Assembly: GCA_900551595.1 (NCBI GenBank)
Contig: URWR01000093.1
Location: 1-6,666, forward strand
Length of the DNA stretch: 6,666 bases
Reading direction: 5' to 3'
Origin: an uncultured Coriobacteriaceae bacterium
GTDB taxonomy: Bacteria; Actinomycetota; Coriobacteriia; Coriobacteriales; Atopobiaceae
Part shown: positions 1 to 4,967 of the stretch, in pieces
Position numbering within the stretch: position 1 is the first letter of the stretch
Layout: every line of letters begins with the position of its first letter
Translations under genes and position numbers: made by a program
The notes under the pieces: generated by a model
What the model was told of the DNA's origin: nothing
Seen by the model: the letters and a program-made list of their open reading frames with translations, nothing else
Database searches by the model: none

Positions 1-257
1 GTTACTCGCCAACCGAGACTACGGCCAAGCAATGAGCGAATCCTCCCTTTAGCGCGTGCAAGCGCAGCCAAAACCTCATCGTAACGATCGGGTTCACAGC
101 TTACGTATACACGCATAAAGGAACGGTCAACCGAGACCTCCACGCCCGTTATGGTAACGAACGCGAGGTCAGGGTCGGCAATTTCATACAGCAAAATATT
201 CGCAAGTTTCTCACGTGCCAACTCATTTGATCGACGTGATCCAGAGTTCTGCTTCAT
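1..257 (-). CDS. rbfA: 30S ribosome-binding factor RbfA, 5' part (runs off left edge)
   Basis: RbfA is a small cold-shock-related factor that binds the 30S subunit near the 5' end of 16S rRNA and helps its late maturation. I translated the minus strand from the ATG at 257-255. It begins M-K-Q-N-S-G-S-R-R and continues with RANELA-like S-N-E-L-A-R-E-K-L, then I-A-D-P-D-L-A-F-V-T-I-T-G-V-E-V-S-D-type text (here V-S-V-D) and F-M-R-V-Y-V. This is the typical RbfA start helix and first KH-like beta strands. About 85 residues are visible out of a usual 110-130, so the C-terminal third and the stop lie outside the window. The start is supported by a Shine-Dalgarno GAGGTGG just upstream, which begins right after the infB stop; the gap is 11 nt. 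The gene is probably translated from the infB mRNA. I see nothing odd in the visible part. The family assignment is confident. Confidence 0.9.
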   Translation of the reverse strand, partial: MKQNSGSRRSNELAREKLANILLYEIADPDLAFVTITGVEVSVDRSFMRVYVSCEPDRYDEVLAALARAKGRIRSLLGRSLGWRV

Positions 258-268
258 GGTCCACCTCG
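258..268 (-). promoter_or_regulatory. rbfA ribosome binding site in the infB-rbfA gap
   Basis: Read on the minus strand, the 11 nt between the infB TAG (271-269) and the rbfA ATG are CGAGGTGGACC. The GAGGTGG is a good Shine-Dalgarno sequence at normal distance from the ATG. It fixes the rbfA start and suggests translational coupling with infB. Confidence 0.7.
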
Positions 269-2974
269 CTATTCTGTACGAGCAACCTCCACGATCCGGA
301 AGCCCTCGATAAGGTCACCGGGGTGGAAGTCCTGATAGTTCTCAAGGCTGATGCCGCACTCAAAGCCTGCTTTAACGCTCTTAACGTCATCCTTGTAGCG
401 CCTGAGTGAAGCGATCTTGCCCTCAAAGACCACGATACCATCGCGAACAAGGCGCACGGAATCGTCGCGAGAGATTTCGCCTTCGCTCATCATGCAGCCA
501 GCAGCAACGCCGACTTTGGGCACCTTAAAGGTCTCGCGAACCTCTGCCACACCCGTCTGGTGCTCTTCTTCGGTGGGTTTGAGCATGCCAATACGAGCGG
601 CATCGATATCTTCGATGGCCTTGTAAATGACGCTATAGGTACGAATTTCAACGCCAGCACGCTCGGCAGCATTGCGTGCCTTGGCCTCCGGGCGCACACC
701 AAAGCCAATGATAATTGCATTGGAGGCATCGGCGAGAATAACGTCGGTTTCGGTAATAGCACCAACAGCAGAGGGAATGGGATTGATGCGTACCTCAGAC
801 TGATCCATCTTATTGAGAGAATCCTGAAGAGCCTCAATAGAGCCCTGAACATCAGCCTTGATGATGAGATTCAGTTCCTTAACATCAGCAGATGCCATGG
901 TGTCAAAGAGGTTCTCAAGCGTGACATGCTTCACGCGGTTCTGCTCTTCAATACGGGCCTTGAGGGCGCGCTGATCGGCCAAATCACGTGCATCACGCTC
1001 GTCTTGGAAGACGCGGAATTCGTCGCCTGCCATAGGAACACTCTGAAGACCCAAAATCTCAACAGCATCCGAAGGGCCAGCTTCCTCAACGGAATTGCCC
1101 TTAGGATCGACCATAGCACGTACGCGACCAAAAGAGAGTCCTGCAACAAGCGCATCGCCCACATGCAGAGTACCGCGCGTTACGAGAACCGTTGCTACAG
1201 AACCGCGACCACGATCCAGCTTTGCCTCAAGTACGTTGCCGGAAGCAAAGGTGTTGGGATTGGCTTTGAGCTCGAGAACATCGGCCTGAAGCAGAACGGT
1301 CTCAAGCAGCTCGTCGATACCAATCTTCTTCTTGGCAGAAATATTTACGAACATATTCTGGCCGCCCCACTCTTCGGGAATAATGCCATATTCCGTGAGC
1401 TCCTGGCGGACCTTATCCGGGTTTGCACCGGGTTTATCAATCTTGTTGACTGCAACGATGATAGGCACGCCAGCAGCCTTTGCGTGGTTGATAGATTCAA
1501 CAGTCTGAGGCATAACGCCGTCATCAGCAGCAACAATAAGAATAACGATGTCGGTTACTTTAGCGCCGCGTGCACGCATGGCAGTAAAGGTTTCGTGACC
1601 AGGCGTATCAATAAAGGTGATAGGCCTTCCGTTGATAAGCACCTGGGAAGCACCAATAGCCTGTGTAATACCGCCAGCTTCGCCTTCAGCAACACCGGTA
1701 TGACGAATAGCATCGAGAAGCGACGTCTTACCGTGGTCAACGTGTCCCATTACCGTAACCACTGGAGGACGCGGAAGCAGATCTTTCGGATCGTCGTAGA
1801 AGGTGAACGAATTCTCCTCTTCCTTGGTCATAACGCGAACCTTACGACCCAGGTCATCAGCCACAAGCTCGATGAGATCGTCAGTCATGCTCTGCGTCAT
1901 GGTAAGAGGCGTGCCCAACAAGAACAGACGCTTAATAATGTCGTTAGCGGACACATTCAGAAGATCTGCCAGCTCAGCTACGGTAGAACCCTGCGGAACC
2001 TTTACCGTATCGAGCTGCGAAAGATCCTGGTCGTTCGCAATGGCTTCTTCTATGCGCTGCTGTTCAGCTGCTTCCTTAGCTTGCTTTTGACGACGCTCTT
2101 TGCGCTTACGACGACGCCCTGTGGATTCACGGGTTGCCTCTTCAACTGCAGCGCGAGCCTCTTCGAGAACATGCTCGCGATTATATTCCTCGGCTGCACG
2201 CGCCATACGGCTGTAACGATCCTCGCTGGAGTTCTCATTGTGGTGGTTCTTGTTTCCGCGACCACGCCTATTCTTTCCAGCTCCCTCAGCACGGGCCTGT
2301 TCACCTGCAACATCCATTGCAGCGGCACCCACCGTGTTATTGCGGCTCCTGCGATGCTGCGGCTCGCTGCTTGGAGCATCATTGTTCGAAGAACGGGAAT
2401 TGCGAGAACCACGCGAATTGCGTGAGCTGCGACGCTCTTCACGTTCAGCCTTGCGCTCTTCTTCCTTGTGAGCCTTGGTCTCCGCAAGGACCTTTTCCTG
2501 CTGAGCGATTTGCTCTAACAAGCTCGCCATAGAAGGAACAGAGCTGGGAGCATTGTCATGCACGCGATTTCGCTCAGCCTCTTCAGCTGCTTTGCGCTCA
2601 GCTTCGCGGCGCGCGTCTTCTTCTGCCTTTGCCTTAGCACGAGCCTTCTCTTCGGCAGCACGACGACGCTCTTCCTCGGCACGCTCTACCTCGCGACGAC
2701 GCTCTGCTGCAAGGCGCTCCTCTTCGGCCTTAACGCGAGCTTCCTGCTCCTCGCGCTCGTGCTCTTCTTTCTCAAGACGTTTCTGCTCTTCAATCTCAGC
2801 CTTACGCGCCTCAAGAATGGGGGCCAGCTTTTTGCGCACCATTGAGACATACGCCTCTTCCAGTGCAGATGATGCAGAGCTGGCTGGAATCTTCATATCT
2901 TTGAGATGACCAAGCATTTCCTTGCTTGTCATTCCATATTCTTTAGCAAGGTCATGAACACGAACTTTTGCCAT
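269..2974 (-). CDS. infB: translation initiation factor IF-2
   Basis: IF-2 is the GTPase that brings fMet-tRNA to the 30S subunit and promotes joining of the 50S subunit. The protein is 901 residues. Residues 1-50 form a first IF2_N module (starts M-A-K-V-R-V-H-D-L-A-K-E). Residues about 55-137 are an extremely Glu/Arg/Lys/Ala-rich predicted helix, and about 181-300 is a basic, Ser/Asn/Arg-rich linker. Residues about 322-383 are a second IF2_N module. The G domain begins near 403: G1 GHVDHGKT 410-417, switch I GGITQAIGA 433-441, G3 DTPGH 456-460, G4 NKID 510-513, G5 SAK 546-548. Domain II (about 575-660), domain III (about 685-795) and the fMet-tRNA-binding C2 domain (about 805-895) follow. 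All GTPase motifs are present, including the catalytic His of DTPGH. I chose the ATG at 2974 over a GTG two codons earlier because the Shine-Dalgarno AAGGGAG then has proper spacing. It stops with TAG. It follows nusA by 49 nt and precedes rbfA by 11 nt. Confidence 0.98.
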   Translation of the reverse strand: MAKVRVHDLAKEYGMTSKEMLGHLKDMKIPASSASSALEEAYVSMVRKKLAPILEARKAEIEEQKRLEKEEHEREEQEARVKAEEERLAAERRREVERAEEERRRAAEEKARAKAKAEEDARREAERKAAEEAERNRVHDNAPSSVPSMASLLEQIAQQEKVLAETKAHKEEERKAEREERRSSRNSRGSRNSRSSNNDAPSSEPQHRRSRNNTVGAAAMDVAGEQARAEGAGKNRRGRGNKNHHNENSSEDRYSRMARAAEEYNREHVLEEARAAVEEATRESTGRRRKRKERRQKQAKEAAEQQRIEEAIANDQDLSQLDTVKVPQGSTVAELADLLNVSANDIIKRLFLLGTPLTMTQSMTDDLIELVADDLGRKVRVMTKEEENSFTFYDDPKDLLPRPPVVTVMGHVDHGKTSLLDAIRHTGVAEGEAGGITQAIGASQVLINGRPITFIDTPGHETFTAMRARGAKVTDIVILIVAADDGVMPQTVESINHAKAAGVPIIVAVNKIDKPGANPDKVRQELTEYGIIPEEWGGQNMFVNISAKKKIGIDELLETVLLQADVLELKANPNTFASGNVLEAKLDRGRGSVATVLVTRGTLHVGDALVAGLSFGRVRAMVDPKGNSVEEAGPSDAVEILGLQSVPMAGDEFRVFQDERDARDLADQRALKARIEEQNRVKHVTLENLFDTMASADVKELNLIIKADVQGSIEALQDSLNKMDQSEVRINPIPSAVGAITETDVILADASNAIIIGFGVRPEAKARNAAERAGVEIRTYSVIYKAIEDIDAARIGMLKPTEEEHQTGVAEVRETFKVPKVGVAAGCMMSEGEISRDDSVRLVRDGIVVFEGKIASLRRYKDDVKSVKAGFECGISLENYQDFHPGDLIEGFRIVEVARTE

Positions 2975-2990
2975 GGGCACTCCCTTCTCT
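2975..2990 (-). promoter_or_regulatory. infB ribosome binding site that decides the start codon
   Basis: On the minus strand the sequence AAGGGAG-TGCCC-ATG is seen. The GGGAG core lies 5 nt before the ATG at 2974-2972, while the upstream in-frame GTG (2980-2978) overlaps the end of the same Shine-Dalgarno sequence and could not use it. The ATG is therefore the better start, giving a protein beginning M-A-K-V. Confidence 0.65.
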
Positions 2991-3023
2991 ATGTCTCATC
3001 GAATTCGGGGCATCTGCCCAGGC

Positions 3024-4280
3024 TTAAATCAGTGAATCTGGATCGTCTGATACTTCCACATCGGCAAGCTCAGCCATCTTCTCATGGATGCCACAATATG
3101 GAGAACCAGGACGAGCCATGTTGCGGCAACGGACACCATTGGGGCCCACATACTCGCAACGATGCTCTTCATCTTCACTGACTTCCTCATGCTCAGGTTC
3201 AGCAGCGGCCATACCGCGAAGAATACCGGCAGCCAGCGATTCATTCTTGATATCGATGTGCAAACCAGTAAGACGGGCTGCCAAACGAGCATTCTGACCT
3301 TCCTTACCAATTGCCAAGGAGAGCTGATCGTCAGGCACAATAACCGTTGCATGACCAGTTTCAGGATCGACAATAACGCGGCTAACCTTAGCCGGCGATA
3401 GTGCGTTGGCGACACACGTTGCAGGATCGTCACTCCAAAGAACCACATCTACACGCTCGCCACGCAGCTCGGATACGACTGTTCTCACGCGGCTACCACG
3501 CGGTCCAACACAGGCGCCAACCGGATCGAGACGGCTATCGAGTGAAGAAACAGCGACCTTAGAACGCGCACCAGGCTCACGGGCAATTGAACGAATCTCA
3601 ACGACACCGTCGTAAATCTCGGGAACCTCGAGCTCAAACAGACGGCGAATAAGATCGGGATGCGTACGGCTGATTACGATTGAAGGACGCATATGCTCAC
3701 CGCGAATGGGCTGTGCATTGCTATTCGGGTCGCGCACATCAACAATAATGGCCTTAATACGCTGATTGTGAGAATAACGTTCGCCCTGAGGACGCTCATT
3801 GCGCTCCTCGGGATGACGACGAAGGTCGAAATAAGGCAGCTCAGCCTCGACACCTTCGCGGATCTTTACAATTGTGAACTCATTGGTAATTTGAAGTACC
3901 GTACCGGTGATAATGTCGCCAATGCGCTCAGAGAATTCCTCATAAATCTGCTGGCGAGCAGCATTGCGTACAATTGCATTGATGGCCGCCTTAGCATGCT
4001 GGGCAGCAATACGACTGGTGTCGGGAGGCGTTACATCAATCTCATCATATTCAGTAAATTCGCCTGTTTCCTCATCAAATGATTCGTCACGAGGCTCAAG
4101 ACGGTAGACATAAATCCTGCCTGTAGCGCGATCGATAGTAACCTTGGCGCCCCAGTCGAGATGCAGAATATCTGCATAGCTCTTTGCGAGCGACTGCTCG
4201 AGGCAGTCAAGCAAGTAGAGCTGATCTATATGCTTTTCCTGACACAGCGCCATGAGCGCTTCCATCATTTCGGATGCCAT
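3024..4280 (-). CDS. nusA: transcription termination/antitermination factor NusA with C-terminal zinc-knuckle-like tail
   Basis: NusA binds RNA polymerase and nascent RNA and modulates pausing, termination and antitermination. The protein is 418 residues. The N-terminal RNAP-binding domain is about 1-115. The S1 domain is about 120-205 and holds extra residues compared with typical NusA (near 154-166 and 186-198). KH1 is about 205-280, with R-R-L-F-E-L-E-V-P-E-I-Y-D-G at 212-225 and G-A-C-V-G-P-R-G-S-R-V-R at 256-266. KH2 is about 290-345, with L-A-I-G-K-E-G-Q-N-A-R-L-A at 322-334. There are no E. coli-type acidic repeat domains. Instead the tail has an acidic stretch (361-373) and then C375-x9-C385-x10-C396-x2-H399, resembling short zinc-binding modules of the type C...G..C......G..YC..H. 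The start ATG has a strong AGGAGG. The rimP stop is 18 nt upstream, and infB follows after 49 nt with no ylxR gene between. The stop is TAA. NusA identity is certain; the role of the tail is unknown. Confidence 0.97.
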   Translation of the reverse strand: MASEMMEALMALCQEKHIDQLYLLDCLEQSLAKSYADILHLDWGAKVTIDRATGRIYVYRLEPRDESFDEETGEFTEYDEIDVTPPDTSRIAAQHAKAAINAIVRNAARQQIYEEFSERIGDIITGTVLQITNEFTIVKIREGVEAELPYFDLRRHPEERNERPQGERYSHNQRIKAIIVDVRDPNSNAQPIRGEHMRPSIVISRTHPDLIRRLFELEVPEIYDGVVEIRSIAREPGARSKVAVSSLDSRLDPVGACVGPRGSRVRTVVSELRGERVDVVLWSDDPATCVANALSPAKVSRVIVDPETGHATVIVPDDQLSLAIGKEGQNARLAARLTGLHIDIKNESLAAGILRGMAAAEPEHEEVSEDEEHRCEYVGPNGVRCRNMARPGSPYCGIHEKMAELADVEVSDDPDSLI

Positions 4281-4298
4281 GATATTTCCCCTCCTGGT
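4281..4298 (-). promoter_or_regulatory. nusA ribosome binding site
   Basis: The 18 nt between the rimP TAG (4301-4299) and the nusA ATG contain, on the minus strand, AGGAGGGG followed by AAATATC and the ATG. This is a near-perfect Shine-Dalgarno sequence at good spacing. nusA can therefore be translated on its own even if rimP translation ends early at its internal TGA, which limits polar effects on nusA translation. Confidence 0.75.
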
Positions 4299-4799
4299 CT
4301 ACTTGCGACCCTCGGGGGAACCCGAGGCGTCGAATTGAGGTTTGATAGTACAACGACCAATTTCATCAAGATTAAATGCATGCTCGCCATCGTCGCAGCT
4401 CAGTACAACCTGCCCAGAGCGCATGCCGACGAGCTCACCTGTAAAGCGACGACGACCTTCGTGTGCACGAAGCACCAGAGAGACACGTTCGCCAGAAAAC
4501 CGCTCAAAATCGCGAGCACGACGAAGCGGCCTATCTCAGCCCGGAGAAGATACTTCAACGGTATAGGAGCCAGGAAACGGATCAACCTCATCAATAACCT
4601 CGTTAACCCATGAACTGTGGGCAGAAACTTCATCAAGGGTTATTGGGGCAGCATCTTCTCGTGCATGATCAATCCGCACACGAACACACGGCGCCTTAGT
4701 AGCACCCACAACCTCAACATCTACAATGTCGGCATTATGTTCCGGTGCAACTTGTTCAAGCTCGGTAAGAAGCCGTTTCACAAGACTCTCGTTGGCCAC
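4299..4799 (-). pseudogene. rimP: ribosome maturation factor RimP, interrupted by an in-frame TGA at codon 88
   Basis: RimP (formerly YhbC/DUF150) helps assemble the 30S subunit. From the GTG at 4799-4797 the frame runs V-A-N-E-S-L-V-K-R-L-L. The N-terminal alpha/beta domain extends to Y-T-V-E-V-S-S-P-G (about residues 79-87). Codon 88 is TGA (4538-4536), where the family has the Leu of S-S-P-G-L-D-R-P-L. The same frame then resumes D-R-P-L-R-R-A-R-D-F-E-R-F, a complete SH3-like C-terminal domain ending S-P-E-G-R-K and TAG at 4301-4299. The full length would be 166 codons, normal for the family (about 150-165). There is no other stop and no frame shift. The stop falls close to the junction between the two RimP domains, so a terminated product would be an 87-residue N-terminal domain. 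The GTG start is chosen because AAAGGAG lies 5 nt upstream; an ATG 14 codons earlier (4841) would add residues unlike RimP and has no ribosome binding site. The cause may be a recent nonsense mutation (TTA to TGA is one base), readthrough or a sequencing error. Family identity is certain; the functional state is not. Confidence 0.85.
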
Positions 4800-4804
4800 A
4801 TGCA

Positions 4805-4811
4805 CTCCTTT
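4805..4811 (-). promoter_or_regulatory. rimP Shine-Dalgarno, decides a GTG start
   Basis: The minus strand reads AAAGGAG, then TGCAT, then GTG GCC AAC. The spacing of 5 nt selects the GTG at 4799. The overlapping ATG at 4801-4799 is in another frame and gives no RimP sequence. This Shine-Dalgarno sequence is complementary (six Watson-Crick pairs plus one G-U) to the CTTCCTTT of the upstream leader hairpin. Confidence 0.7.
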
Positions 4812-4824
4812 CGGCCTTACAGAC

Positions 4825-4860
4825 AAAAGGAAGCAGGGCAAACGTGCACCCCACTTCCTT
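4825..4860 (-). promoter_or_regulatory. leader hairpin in front of rimP, possible attenuator or SD-masking switch
   Basis: On the minus strand AAGGAAG (4860-4854) pairs perfectly with CTTCCTT (4833-4827). Inside this, TGGGGTG pairs with TGCCCTG through three G-C and four G-U pairs, leaving a 6-nt loop (4846-4841). The 3' arm runs straight into TTTTGTCT, so the structure has the form of a weak intrinsic terminator or attenuator inside the 5' leader. The same CTTCCTTT arm could alternatively pair with the rimP Shine-Dalgarno AAAGGAG downstream. The structure is seen by hand pairing; its function is inference. Confidence 0.4.
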
Positions 4861-4878
4861 CCTAATCCAACAAACTAT

Positions 4879-4898
4879 TGTGTGTAAATATACACACA
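4879..4898. promoter_or_regulatory. 8+8 bp palindrome covering the -10 box, likely operator
   Basis: The arms TGTGTGTA (4879-4886) and TACACACA (4891-4898) are perfect reverse complements separated by 4 nt (AATA). The dyad is centred within the -10 element of the operon promoter, so a dimeric DNA-binding protein sitting here would block RNA polymerase. Symmetric 20-bp sites of this kind are usual for dimeric repressors. I cannot assign a specific regulator. As an RNA hairpin it would be weak (AT/GT-rich), so a DNA-level role is more likely. Confidence 0.45.
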
Positions 4899-4916
4899 TA
4901 AAAGAACGTGCGTCAA
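4887..4916 (-). promoter_or_regulatory. sigma-70-type promoter of the rimP-nusA-infB-rbfA operon
   Basis: On the minus strand the -35 box TTGACG (4916-4911, 5 of 6 matches to TTGACA) is followed by 18 nt and then the -10 box TATATT (4892-4887, 5 of 6 matches to TATAAT). Transcription would start near 4880, leaving a leader of about 80 nt before the rimP GTG. The placement directly after leuS, in the only intergenic region of size, supports it as the main operon promoter. It is not experimentally shown. Confidence 0.6.
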
Positions 4917-4924
4917 GCTTACTT

Positions 4925-4955
4925 ATTACCTGCACAGGTTATCTGTGCAGGTAAT
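4925..4955 (-). terminator. perfect inverted repeat after leuS, probable terminator without U-tract
   Basis: ATTACCTGCACAG (4925-4937) and CTGTGCAGGTAAT (4943-4955) are exact reverse complements, giving a 13-bp stem with a 5-nt loop. It starts 12 nt after the leuS stop codon, which is the usual place for a terminator. However, the bases following the stem in the leuS direction are AAGTAAGC, and in the other direction TATCG, so neither side has a T-run. It may terminate as a U-less hairpin, protect the leuS 3' end, or act at the DNA level, since it ends only 8 bp from the -35 box of the next promoter. Confidence 0.55.
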
Positions 4956-4967
4956 TATCGAAATAAA

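Noticed and set aside
560..2425. A 621-codon open frame on the plus strand, antisense to infB
   Set aside because: It lies wholly opposite the certain infB gene. It is open because infB rarely uses codons whose complement gives stops in that frame. The translation resembles no known family, has low-quality composition and lacks a ribosome site that I can see.
2050..2487. Arginine-rich 145-codon minus-strand frame inside infB
   Set aside because: It is an alternative frame of the basic linker of infB, and its composition follows from the Arg/Glu-rich coding sequence.
2553..2909. Ser/Arg/Ala low-complexity plus-strand frame opposite the infB helix region
   Set aside because: It is the complement of repeated Glu/Arg/Ala codons; no start signal and no family resemblance.
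2975..2980. GTG at 2980 as the infB start
   Set aside because: It overlaps the Shine-Dalgarno sequence; the ATG two codons later is correctly spaced.
2999..3022. Small GGGC/GCCC inverted repeat between nusA and infB
   Set aside because: Only 4-5 bp with a tiny loop and no T-run; too weak to call a terminator in the middle of an operon.
4299..4538. Selenocysteine or general UGA recoding as the reason for the TGA in rimP
   Set aside because: The family has Leu at this position, not Cys or Trp. No other in-frame TGA occurs in the remaining genes, and I see no selenocysteine-type stem-loop just after the codon. Not formally excluded without genome data.
4400..4636. 78-codon minus-strand frame spanning the rimP TGA, possible sign of a frameshift
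   Set aside because: Its translation does not look like RimP. The RimP C-terminal domain continues in the original frame after the TGA, so the problem is a stop codon and not a frameshift.
4800..4841. ATG at 4841 as the rimP start
   Set aside because: It would add 14 residues unlike RimP and lies in the leader hairpin without a ribosome site, while the GTG at 4799 has AAAGGAG at good distance.
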